Assembly: GCA_905197485.1 (NCBI GenBank)
Contig: CAJJYZ010000018.1
Span: 1 to 42,230 of the forward strand
Reading direction: 5' to 3'
Length of the DNA stretch: 42,230 nucleotides
From: an uncultured Lachnospiraceae bacterium
Lineage (GTDB): Bacteria; Bacillota; Clostridia; Lachnospirales; Lachnospiraceae
Shown piece after piece: positions 1 through 7,373 of this stretch. Both the position numbers and the translations under genes were made by a program. Position 1 is the first letter of the stretch; each line of letters begins with the position of its first letter. Under the pieces are notes generated by a model, which was given only the letters and a program-made list of their open reading frames with translations, did not search any database and was not told where the DNA came from.

Positions 1-181
1 CAGATGGGACATTTTCCCTTGGGGTATATTAGGACATTATCATAAATGGTTTATATACGATAAAATTTGAGGAATAAAAATACTTTTCAGATGAGAGAAA
101 ATGTGATACACTAGGAAGTGGTATTAAAAACTATGTGTAATAGAAGTGTAAATGATAAGAATTGACGTGAGGTAATTGGGT

Positions 182-1021
182 ATGAGTTATAAAATCATTG
201 TGGATAGTTGTGGAGAACTGACAGAGGAGATGAAAAAAAGCGGGCATTTTGTGACGGCGCCGTTGAATCTCCAGGTGGATGAACAATGGATTGTAGATGA
301 TGAGACGTTTAACCAGGCGGAATTTTTGAGGCTTGTGGCGGCAAGTCCGAATTGCCCAAAGTCATCCTGTCCATCGCCGGAGAAATATATGGAATATTAT
401 CAGGGGGAAGAGGAGCGAATTTATGTGGTGACACTTTCCGCTGAGCTGAGCGGTTCTTATAACAGCGCGGTGTTGGGAAAGAACTTGTACGAAGAAGAGG
501 GGGAGGAGAAGGAGATTTATGTATTTAACTCCCGTTCTGCGTCTGCCGGAGAGACATTGATTGCGCTTAAGATTCAGGAGTGCGAAGAAGCCGGAATGAG
601 TTTTGAGGAAGTAATCCAGACGACAGAGCAGTATATTGAAGAACAGCATACATATTTTGTGCTGGAGAATCTGGAGACATTGAAGAAGAACGGACGATTA
701 AGCGGCGTGAAGGCGCTTGTTGCTACGGCCCTCAATATCAAGCCGGTGATGGGTTCCACTCCGGAAGGAACGATTTGCCAGAAGGGGCAGGCAAGAGGAA
801 TCAAGAAGGCGCTGGATAAGATGGTGGATGATGTCATTGGCGAGTTGATTCACGCGGAGAAAAAAGTGCTTGCCATCACACATTGTAATTGCTATGAACG
901 GGCGGTTGCGGTGAAGAATAAGCTTTTGGAAAAGGTGACGTTCCGGGATATTATCATTTTGGATACAAGAGGAATCAGCAGTATGTATGCGAACGACGGC
1001 GGGATTATCGTGGTTGTATAA
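182..1021 (+). CDS. DegV family fatty-acid-binding protein
   Basis: This is a soluble protein of about 279 residues with the DegV fold. The family binds a single fatty acid, and in Firmicutes such proteins can feed fatty-acid kinase (FakA), but no fakA is next to it here. Visible motifs are the N-terminal VDS (residues 7-9), a CPSP segment in the first third, and LSAELSGSYNSA, which matches the family's LSSxLSGTY signature. An in-frame TTG lies 6 bases upstream at 176, but GAGGT at 169-173 is spaced correctly only for the ATG at 182, so I use that start. The gene appears to be on its own: a new promoter begins at its 3' end. The upstream 175 bases show only a weak promoter (TTTTCA, 17 bases, TACACT at 107-112). 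The family call is firm, but the ligand cannot be read from sequence. Confidence 0.9.
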   Translation: MSYKIIVDSCGELTEEMKKSGHFVTAPLNLQVDEQWIVDDETFNQAEFLRLVAASPNCPKSSCPSPEKYMEYYQGEEERIYVVTLSAELSGSYNSAVLGKNLYEEEGEEKEIYVFNSRSASAGETLIALKIQECEEAGMSFEEVIQTTEQYIEEQHTYFVLENLETLKKNGRLSGVKALVATALNIKPVMGSTPEGTICQKGQARGIKKALDKMVDDVIGELIHAEKKVLAITHCNCYERAVAVKNKLLEKVTFRDIIILDTRGISSMYANDGGIIVVV

Positions 1022-1042
1022 TGACTGAAGCTGTGGTATAAT
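1014..1042 (+). promoter_or_regulatory. Sigma-A-type promoter for the 80-residue membrane protein gene
   Basis: TTGTAT (1014-1019) and TATAAT (1037-1042) are separated by 17 bases, with TG one base before the -10 box (extended -10). The -35 box overlaps the last codons of the degV-type gene. It would drive the small gene starting at 1110. Confidence 0.6.
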
Positions 1043-1109
1043 CAAAAACAGTATGAGAATACATTGCAAGACAAAGTGCAGATGTCGGCGATGAAAGGAG
1101 TTTGGAATT

Positions 1110-1352
1110 ATGAGTCAGACGAAGGTAGACCGTTATAAGGAAGAAAAAGCGAATAGAAAGAAAATCATGAAGAGGGAAAAGCAGATGAGAATACTCCGTA
1201 ATACAGTTGCCTGTATAGCGGTAGTGGGAGTGCTTGGATGGATTGGTTACTCTGCGTGGAGTTCCTATGAGAAGAATCAGCCGGTAGAGAGTGCGGAAGT
1301 CGATTACACAGCAATGTCTGACTATCTTTCCGAAATGTATGCAGCAGAATAG
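1110..1352 (+). CDS. Small single-pass membrane protein, function unknown
   Basis: This is an 80-residue protein that I do not recognise as a named family. It begins with a very basic stretch of about 28 residues rich in Lys, Arg and Glu. One hydrophobic segment follows (about residues 31-49, RNTVACIAVVGVLGWIGYSA), then a short acidic tail. The positive-inside rule predicts a cytoplasmic N-terminus. A good ribosome binding site (AAAGGAG, 1094-1100) precedes the ATG. It has its own promoter at 1014-1042 and a terminator at 1399-1440, so it looks like a single-gene unit just upstream of the division cluster. Any role in division or the envelope would be a guess from position alone. Confidence 0.7.
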   Translation: MSQTKVDRYKEEKANRKKIMKREKQMRILRNTVACIAVVGVLGWIGYSAWSSYEKNQPVESAEVDYTAMSDYLSEMYAAE

Positions 1353-1398
1353 AATGCCACAGAAGTGACAAAAAAGATAAATATTGTATGAAATTTGG

Positions 1399-1440
1399 GA
1401 TACATCCCCACAATCGTGGAGATGTATCTTTTTGTTTGTT
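1399..1440 (+). terminator. Intrinsic terminator after the small membrane protein gene
   Basis: A 12-base stem pairs 1399-1410 with 1417-1428 (one C opposite A), around a CAATCG loop. A T-rich run follows (TCTTTTTGTTTG). It separates the 80-residue gene from the mraZ promoter. Confidence 0.8.
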
Positions 1441-1535
1441 CAAAAAATGGTATTGGATGCGAAAAACCTTGTAAAATCGCGCTTTTTCCAAAATGTGTAA
1501 ATTCTGTGACAAAATAAAAAAATTGCAAAAAGGGC

Positions 1536-1564
1536 TTGAAAAGGGGAAAAAAGTAGTTTACAAT
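1536..1564 (+). promoter_or_regulatory. Sigma-A-type promoter of the mraZ/dcw cluster
   Basis: TTGAAA (1536-1541) and TACAAT (1559-1564) have the ideal 17-base spacing. The start of transcription would fall near 1571, exactly where the MraZ repeat array begins. Confidence 0.75.
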
Positions 1565-1571
1565 GAGTTTA

Positions 1572-1618
1572 AGTGGTGGAAAGTGGTGAATAGTGGTACG
1601 AAATGGGGCGAAAGTGGC
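1572..1618 (+). promoter_or_regulatory. MraZ operator: five phased GTGG-type repeats
   Basis: Copies of (A)GTGG start at 1573, 1583 and 1593, a variant ATGG is at 1603, and a fifth GTGG is at 1614. Spacing is 10, 10, 10 and 11 bases, about one helical turn. MraZ from several bacteria binds arrays of short G-rich repeats of this kind ahead of its own gene. The array lies just downstream of the promoter, in the 5' leader, so bound MraZ would be expected to block transcription start or early elongation. This is a sequence inference. Confidence 0.75.
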
Positions 1619-1646
1619 AGACCCATTTGGAAGAAGGTGATTCCAG

Positions 1647-2084
1647 ATGTTGACGGGAGAATTTAATCACAGTATAGATACAAAAGGCAGGCTTATAATT
1701 CCATCTAAGTTCCGCGAAATTCTTGGAGAAAACTTCGTGATTACAAAGGGATTAGATGGCTGTTTGTTTCTATATCCGGGCAACGAATGGAAAATCTTCG
1801 AAGAAAAGCTAAGAACCTTACCGCTCACTAATAAGAATGCCAGAACATTTACACGTTTCTTTTTGGGAAGTGCAGTGGATGGCAGCCTTGACAAACAAGG
1901 CAGAGTATTAATCTCTTCTGCCCTCAGAACTTTTGCCGGATTGGAAAAAGAAGTGGTTTTGGTCGGAGTACTGGACCGCGTGGAAATCTGGGACAAAGCA
2001 AAATGGGATGAAAATAATACAGAAGTGGAAGACAACATGGATGACATTGCAGCTCACATGGAAGATTTAGGGCTCAGTATCTAA
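1647..2084 (+). CDS. mraZ: Transcriptional regulator MraZ
   Basis: A 145-residue protein of the usual MraZ length. It carries the two AbrB-like repeats of the family, each with the DxxGR signature: DTKGRLIIP near residues 12-20 and DKQGRVLIS near residues 82-90. MraZ forms a ring-shaped oligomer that binds repeats ahead of the division and wall gene cluster and usually represses it. Here five phased repeats lie directly upstream at 1572-1618, so autoregulation is likely. It is the first gene of the cluster, and rsmH follows with almost no gap, as in most Firmicutes. Identification is firm. Confidence 0.96.
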   Translation: MLTGEFNHSIDTKGRLIIPSKFREILGENFVITKGLDGCLFLYPGNEWKIFEEKLRTLPLTNKNARTFTRFFLGSAVDGSLDKQGRVLISSALRTFAGLEKEVVLVGVLDRVEIWDKAKWDENNTEVEDNMDDIAAHMEDLGLSI

Positions 2085-2103
2085 TTCCATGAGGGAGGAC
2101 ATT

Positions 2104-3039
2104 ATGACATTCGAACACAAGTCAGTATTGTTAGAAGAGACCGTAAATGGTCTGAACATCAAGCCAGACGGCATTTACGTGGATGGAACGCTTGGTGGTG
2201 GCGGGCATGCATGGGAAGTTTGTTCGCGGTTAAATGACAAGGGGAGTTTTATAGGAATAGATCAGGACGCGGCGGCTATCGAGGCGGCAGGCGCCCGGTT
2301 ACGTGACTTCGGGGAGAGAGTTACGATAGTAAGAAGCAACTATTGTGATATGAAGTCGCAGCTTCAGAAGTTAGGCATTGAAAAAGTGGATGGGATTGTT
2401 CTGGATTTGGGCGTATCGTCCTATCAGTTGGATACGGCAGAACGAGGATTTTCCTATCGGGTCGATGTACCTTTGGATATGAGGATGGATAGGCGTCAGA
2501 GCATGACGGCAAGGGACATTGTCAATGACTATAGTGAGATGGACCTGTTTCGCATTATCAGGGATTATGGGGAAGATAAATTTGCAAAGAATATCGCAAA
2601 ACATATCGTCCTTGAGCGTGCGAACGGGCCAATTGAAACAACAGGACAATTGACGGAGATTATTAGACAGTCCATTCCGATGAAATTTCAGAAGAATGCA
2701 GGACACCCTGCAAAGAGAACGTTTCAGGCGATACGAATCGAATTGAATCGGGAGTTGGAAGTTTTAAGAGATAGTTTAGATACGATGATTGATATGCTGA
2801 ATCCGGGAGGAAGGATTTGTATTATTACATTCCACTCGCTGGAGGACCGGATTGTAAAGAGTATTTTTAAAAGAAATGAGAATCCATGTACATGTCCGAG
2901 TCATTTTCCGGTATGTGTATGCGGAAATGTTTCTAAGGGAAAGGTCATCACGAGGAAGCCGATTCTTCCAAGCGAAGAGGAATTGGAGTACAACAGTCGT
3001 TCGAAGAGCGCGAAGCTTCGCATTTTTGAGCGCAGTTAG
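2104..3039 (+). CDS. rsmH: 16S rRNA (cytosine(1402)-N(4))-methyltransferase RsmH
   Basis: RsmH (MraW) methylates N4 of C1402 in the decoding centre of 16S rRNA using S-adenosylmethionine. The SAM-binding glycine loop VDGTLGGGGHA is near the N-terminus, and the conserved LDLGVSSYQLD, RGFSYR and CIITFHSLEDRIVK segments follow. An in-frame ATG lies at 2089, but the ribosome binding site AGGGAGG (2092-2098) falls inside that extension and is spaced 5 bases from the ATG at 2104. The 311-residue form starting MTFEHKSVLLEE is also the family's usual length. It is second in the cluster, 19 bases after mraZ. Confidence 0.96.
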   Translation: MTFEHKSVLLEETVNGLNIKPDGIYVDGTLGGGGHAWEVCSRLNDKGSFIGIDQDAAAIEAAGARLRDFGERVTIVRSNYCDMKSQLQKLGIEKVDGIVLDLGVSSYQLDTAERGFSYRVDVPLDMRMDRRQSMTARDIVNDYSEMDLFRIIRDYGEDKFAKNIAKHIVLERANGPIETTGQLTEIIRQSIPMKFQKNAGHPAKRTFQAIRIELNRELEVLRDSLDTMIDMLNPGGRICIITFHSLEDRIVKSIFKRNENPCTCPSHFPVCVCGNVSKGKVITRKPILPSEEELEYNSRSKSAKLRIFERS

Positions 3040-3071
3040 AGCAGATTAAGAAGTTGGAAGGAGCGTAAGTT

Positions 3072-3599
3072 ATGGCGGTAACGGGAAGAAGACCGACTTA
3101 CAATCGAAAAATGTATAGTGGACAGACTTACGTTTATGGCAATACGGTGCGGAAACCGGAGCATTATCCTGAGCGGAGGGAAGTATTTGCTCCGGAGAAA
3201 CCGAAGAAGGTAAGCAGACAGGTAAGAAAGAACCGGCGGCAGGCGATGCATATGAATGCAGCGTATGTCGTATTTCTTGCGATTGCAGCAATCATTGCTC
3301 TGTTTGTGTGTGTCAATTATCTGCAGCTTCGGTCGGAGCTTATGAGACGTTCCGGTCAGATTACTGTATTGCAGAGAGAACTGGCAGATAAGAAAGAAAT
3401 GAACAATACGAAATGGAACAATGCAGTCGATTCCGTAAACTTAAAAGACGTACGGGAGAAGGCGATGAAAGAATTTGGTATGAGTTATGCAAAACCGGAC
3501 CAGATTGTTACATATAAGAGCGCGTCAGGCAATTATGTAAAACAGTACAAAGACATTCCGAAGAGCGGAATCAGTTCTGAGTCTGACACAGGAAAATAA
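3072..3599 (+). CDS. ftsL: FtsL-like division protein (septum formation initiator type)
   Basis: A 175-residue bitopic protein with a long basic N-terminal cytoplasmic part (about residues 1-60). One membrane segment follows (about 62-82, AAYVVFLAIAAIIALFVCVN). An extracytoplasmic helical region with coiled-coil character (LRSELMRRSGQITVLQRELADKK) comes next. Sequence conservation in FtsL is weak, so the call rests mainly on topology and on position between rsmH and a class B PBP, which is where ftsL sits in Firmicutes. In the divisome FtsL pairs with DivIC and FtsQ/DivIB to activate FtsW and its PBP partner. GAAGGAG lies ahead of the ATG. The N-terminal cytoplasmic region is longer than in well-studied FtsL proteins. 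Confidence 0.8.
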   Translation: MAVTGRRPTYNRKMYSGQTYVYGNTVRKPEHYPERREVFAPEKPKKVSRQVRKNRRQAMHMNAAYVVFLAIAAIIALFVCVNYLQLRSELMRRSGQITVLQRELADKKEMNNTKWNNAVDSVNLKDVREKAMKEFGMSYAKPDQIVTYKSASGNYVKQYKDIPKSGISSESDTGK

Positions 3600-3613
3600 C
3601 AGAAGGTGGATAG

Positions 3614-5485
3614 ATGGCAAAGAGACGGAGAAGTAAGAGAAGATTTCAGTATATTCGCCAGAAATTCCCGAAGAAAATGCAGAAAAAGCTGGTATTGGTA
3701 TTTATGCTTACGGTACTGGCTTTTGCTTTTTTAGTATTAAAAGCTACATTCATCAATGTATCGGAAGGGGATAAATATACGAAGCAGGTTTTGGACCAGC
3801 GGCAGTATGACAGCAGAACGATACCGTTCAAGCGTGGCGATATTCTTGATGCGAATGGAACAAAGCTTGCGACAAGCGAAAGAGTCTATAATGTGATTCT
3901 GGATGCAAAGGTACTTCTGAGCGGAAAAGAGGAAGAAGTAAAGAAGGCGAAAAAAGAGACGGCGAAAGCATTGCAGAGTTGTTTTGAGATTCCGAAGGAA
4001 GAAGTCTATACGGCTCTGGAGGAGAAACCGGACAGCCGTTACATTATCCTGAAGAAAAAAGCGACGTATGACCAGGCGCAGGCTTTTGAAAAATTAGAAG
4101 AGGATGAAGAGAATTACGGCAGTTTAAAAGGAGTCTGGCTGGAGGAAGATTATGTAAGAGTCTATCCGTATTCCACGCTGGCGGCAGATTTGATTGGATT
4201 TACCGCTTCCGGAAATGTGGGGAACAGTGGGCTGGAAGCATACTATAACGACACGTTGAACGGAACGGACGGAAGAGAGTATGGATATTTGGACGAGACT
4301 TCTTCTGTGGAGAAGATTGTAAAAGAAGCGGCGGATGGACAGACGCTCGTCACATCGATTGACTTGAATCTGCAGACGCTTGTAGAAAAATATATTAAAG
4401 AGTTCAATGACGAGCATAAAGATGAGAAAGACCCGACCAGTCTCGGAAGTAAAAATACGGCGGTTATGATTATGCGCCCGAATACGGGTGAGATTCTGGC
4501 GATGGCGAGCTATCCGGGATATGATTTGAACAATCCGCGGGATTTGAGCGCGTATTTTACGGAGCAGGAATTGGCAGAGATGTCGGACGAGGACAAGATT
4601 AAAGAGATGAACAAGCTTTGGAGGAATTTCTGTGTCAGCGATACTTACGAGCCGGGTTCGACGATGAAACCGTTTACCGTAGCTGCCGGACTGGAAGATG
4701 GAGCGTTGAAAGGAAATGAGACGTATTATTGCGGAGGAAGCCTGAAAGTCGGCGGATGGGATATCGCATGTAACAAGAAGGAAGGGCACCAGACGCTGGA
4801 TTTGAAAGAGGCGATTGCCAATTCCTGCAACGTGGCGCTCATGGAGATTGGAGCGGCGATTGGAGCAGAAGAATTTTCGAAATACCAGCACATTTTTGGA
4901 TTTGGAGAATATACCGGAATCGATTTGCCGGGAGAAGGCTCCACAGCGAACATGCTATTTACACCGGATAAGATGGGAAGCACAGACCTGGCAACGAATG
5001 CATTCGGTCAGAACTTCAACGTGACGATGGTTCAGCTTGCGTCCGGTTTCTGCTCTTTGATTAACGGGGGAAATTATTATGAACCCCATGTGGTGAAGCA
5101 GATTAAGGATGCCAATGGAAATGTGGTGGAGAACATTGACCCGGTTCTTGTGAAGAAGACGATTTCTGAGGAGACAAGCCGTACCATTCGGGATTACATG
5201 TATGAGACGGTACAATCGGGAAGTGGAAAGCGCGGGCAGGTGGAAGGATATGCCATCGGTGGAAAAACCGGTACGGCAGAGAAACATCCGCGAAGCGAAG
5301 GGAAGAACCTGGTTTCTTTTATCAGTTATGCGCCGCAGGATAATCCGGAGATTATGGTCTATGTAGCGATTGATGAACCGAATGTGGAGGACCAGGCGAA
5401 CAGTGGCCTTGCGGTCGGTCTGTCGCAGAAGATTATGGCGGAAGCATTTCCGTATTTGAATATTACAAAAATAGAACAGGAATAG
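3614..5485 (+). CDS. Class B penicillin-binding protein (FtsI/SpoVD-type transpeptidase)
   Basis: A 623-residue membrane-anchored transpeptidase that cross-links septal or spore-cortex peptidoglycan. An N-terminal membrane anchor lies near residues 25-45 (LVLVFMLTVLAFAFLVLKA). A PBP dimerisation domain follows, then the transpeptidase domain with all three active-site motifs intact: STMK with nucleophile Ser349, SCN near Ser404, and KTG at Lys551. There is no C-terminal PASTA domain. It lies 14 bases after ftsL and is followed by a terminator-like hairpin and a second class B PBP. One of the two is probably the vegetative FtsI-type enzyme and the other SpoVD-like. Sequence reading alone does not settle which. 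Confidence 0.93.
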   Translation: MAKRRRSKRRFQYIRQKFPKKMQKKLVLVFMLTVLAFAFLVLKATFINVSEGDKYTKQVLDQRQYDSRTIPFKRGDILDANGTKLATSERVYNVILDAKVLLSGKEEEVKKAKKETAKALQSCFEIPKEEVYTALEEKPDSRYIILKKKATYDQAQAFEKLEEDEENYGSLKGVWLEEDYVRVYPYSTLAADLIGFTASGNVGNSGLEAYYNDTLNGTDGREYGYLDETSSVEKIVKEAADGQTLVTSIDLNLQTLVEKYIKEFNDEHKDEKDPTSLGSKNTAVMIMRPNTGEILAMASYPGYDLNNPRDLSAYFTEQELAEMSDEDKIKEMNKLWRNFCVSDTYEPGSTMKPFTVAAGLEDGALKGNETYYCGGSLKVGGWDIACNKKEGHQTLDLKEAIANSCNVALMEIGAAIGAEEFSKYQHIFGFGEYTGIDLPGEGSTANMLFTPDKMGSTDLATNAFGQNFNVTMVQLASGFCSLINGGNYYEPHVVKQIKDANGNVVENIDPVLVKKTISEETSRTIRDYMYETVQSGSGKRGQVEGYAIGGKTGTAEKHPRSEGKNLVSFISYAPQDNPEIMVYVAIDEPNVEDQANSGLAVGLSQKIMAEAFPYLNITKIEQE

Positions 5486-5496
5486 ATTACGCGAAT

Positions 5497-5548
5497 AACC
5501 TCACAAAAGATTTAATACGCTATAGTAAGAATCTTTGTGAGGTTTTTT
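5497..5548 (+). terminator. Terminator-like hairpin overlapping the RBS of the next PBP
   Basis: The arm at 5497-5512 pairs with 5530-5544 over 15 bases with a single bulged A, around a loop of about 17 bases. Six T residues follow at 5543-5548. The 3' arm contains GTGAGG, the only candidate ribosome binding site for the gene downstream. The structure could therefore both stop transcription and hide the ribosome binding site. Confidence 0.75.
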
Positions 5549-7327
5549 GTGCGAAATAAGACGTATAATAAGAAAAAAATCCTGATTGTATTTCTTTGTG
5601 CGTTTGCGGTGATTCTTCTGCTTGTTGGAAGGCTTGTATATTTGATGGTGTTTGACGCGGAATATTATCAGAAGAAGGCGGAAGCGCTTCACGAAAGGGA
5701 GAGGGAGATTAAGGCTGCCAGAGGGGAAATTGTGGATGCGACAGGAGAAATTCTGGCGACCAACCGGACGGTGTGTACGATTTCGGTCATTCATAGCCAG
5801 TTAAAAGAAAAAGAGAAAGTGATTCGCGTGTTGTGTAAAGAACTCGAAATGTCGGAAGACGAGGTGAGGAAACGGGTAGAAAAAGTATCTTCCATCGAGA
5901 GGATAAAAACGAACGTGCCGAAAGAGACTGGGGATAAAATTCGGGAATATGAACTGGAAGGGGTAAAAGTAGATGAGGATTTCAAACGGTATTATCCGTA
6001 TGGGGATTTAGCGTCGAAGGTACTTGGCTTTACCGGAGGGGATAATCAGGGCATTATCGGATTGGAAGTGTTGTATGAAGAATATCTAAAAGGGAAAAAT
6101 GGCAGGATTCTTACGACGACGGATGCAAGAGGAGTGGAACTGGATGGAATTGCAGAGGACCGGGTGGAGGCGGTGCCGGGCAATACGCTTCACATCAGTC
6201 TGGATTATAACATCCAGAAGTACGCGCAGCAGGCGGCGGAAAAGGTGCGGAAAGAAAAGCAGGCGGAAAAAGTTTCCGTTCTCATTATGAATCCGCAAAA
6301 TGGCGAGATTCTTTCGATGGTGAATGTGCCGGAATTTGACCTGAACGCTCCGTTTACGTTTCCGGAGACGTTTTCCGAAGGGAAAGAGACGGAGAACCTT
6401 TCCCCGGAGAAGAAGCAGGATTTATTGAATCAGATGTGGAGAAACGGTTGTATCAACGATACATACGAGCCGGGTTCCACGTTTAAAATTATTACATCGA
6501 CGCTCTGTCTGGAGGAGGGAGTCGTGTCCCCATCGGACCGGTTTAGCTGTCCGGGGTATCGGGTGGTGGATGACAGGAGAATCCGCTGCCATAAGGCGGG
6601 AGGACATGGCTCGGAAACATTTGTGGAAGGGGTACAGAACTCTTGCAATCCGGTTTTCATCGATATAGGACTCAGGCTTGGAGTGGAGAAATTCTACAAA
6701 GGATTCCGGGAGATTGGTTTGATGAAGAAAACGGGAGTTGACCTTCCGGGCGAGGCGGGAACCATTATGCATAAGAAGTCCAACATCGGTCCGGTGGAAC
6801 TTGCCACAATGTCGTTTGGACAGTCCTTTCAGATTACGCCGATTCAACTGGCAACGACGGTCAGTTCGGTTATCAATGGAGGCAATCGTATCACGCCGCA
6901 TTTCGGTGTGAAAGTAACGGATGGGAAAGGAGAAGAGGTCAAGACATTCCGCTATTCTGCAGAAAAGCATGTGGTTTCGGAAAAGACTTCTGCATTGATG
7001 CGGGAAATTCTGGAAAGCGTCGTGTCGGAAGGTTCTGGAAGGAATGCGAAAATACCGGGGTATAAAATCGGAGGGAAAACAGCCACATCCCAGACGCTGC
7101 CGAGAAGCGCCAATAAATATATTTCTTCTTTCATCGGCTTTGCGCCTGCGGATAAACCGGAGGTACTTGCTTTGGTTGTGATTCATAATCCACAGGGAAT
7201 TTATTATGGAGGAACGATTGCGGCTCCGGTCGTAAAGGATATTTTTGAAAATATCCTCCCGTATCTTGGCTTTCCGAAAGACCGGGCATTAATGGAGGAG
7301 GATGAGTTGAAAAGTAAGGAAAATTAA
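5549..7327 (+). CDS. Second class B penicillin-binding protein, altered KTA motif
   Basis: A transpeptidase of about 592 residues, similar in plan to the PBP before it: N-terminal anchor (IVFLCAFAVILLLVGRLVYLM), dimerisation domain and transpeptidase domain. Active-site motifs are STFK (Ser310) and SCN. The third motif reads K-T-A (Lys510-Ala512) where the family normally has KTG. No PASTA domain follows. The longest frame begins with GTG at 5537, but that codon has no ribosome binding site. GTG at 5549 is preceded by GTGAGG (5537-5542) six bases away, so I prefer it. That ribosome binding site lies in the 3' arm of a terminator-like hairpin, which suggests regulated or low expression. Function as FtsI or SpoVD is unresolved. 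Confidence 0.9.
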   Translation: MRNKTYNKKKILIVFLCAFAVILLLVGRLVYLMVFDAEYYQKKAEALHEREREIKAARGEIVDATGEILATNRTVCTISVIHSQLKEKEKVIRVLCKELEMSEDEVRKRVEKVSSIERIKTNVPKETGDKIREYELEGVKVDEDFKRYYPYGDLASKVLGFTGGDNQGIIGLEVLYEEYLKGKNGRILTTTDARGVELDGIAEDRVEAVPGNTLHISLDYNIQKYAQQAAEKVRKEKQAEKVSVLIMNPQNGEILSMVNVPEFDLNAPFTFPETFSEGKETENLSPEKKQDLLNQMWRNGCINDTYEPGSTFKIITSTLCLEEGVVSPSDRFSCPGYRVVDDRRIRCHKAGGHGSETFVEGVQNSCNPVFIDIGLRLGVEKFYKGFREIGLMKKTGVDLPGEAGTIMHKKSNIGPVELATMSFGQSFQITPIQLATTVSSVINGGNRITPHFGVKVTDGKGEEVKTFRYSAEKHVVSEKTSALMREILESVVSEGSGRNAKIPGYKIGGKTATSQTLPRSANKYISSFIGFAPADKPEVLALVVIHNPQGIYYGGTIAAPVVKDIFENILPYLGFPKDRALMEEDELKSKEN

Positions 7328-7335
7328 GGTATAAT
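7307..7335 (+). promoter_or_regulatory. Internal promoter upstream of mraY
   Basis: TTGAAA (7307-7312) and a perfect TATAAT (7330-7335) are 17 bases apart. The -35 lies in the last codons of the second PBP and the -10 just after its stop. It would give mraY-murD-ftsW-ftsQ a transcription source independent of the mraZ promoter and of the hairpin at 5497-5548. Confidence 0.75.
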
Positions 7336-7373
7336 GGGAAACGTGAAAAACAAAAGAGATGAAGAGGTGCATT

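Noticed and set aside
1..175. Tail of an upstream gene at the left edge
   Set aside because: No frame with convincing coding character could be followed from position 1, and no terminator was seen. Only a weak promoter-like site is present.
1572..1618. CRISPR-like or microsatellite repeat
   Set aside because: The repeats are short, at helical spacing and directly before mraZ, which fits an MraZ operator much better.
4124..4891. A 255-residue - strand frame inside the first PBP, with a similar 254-residue one at 6422-7186 in the second
   Set aside because: Both are antisense to conserved transpeptidase domains, and their similarity to each other follows from the similarity of the two PBPs.
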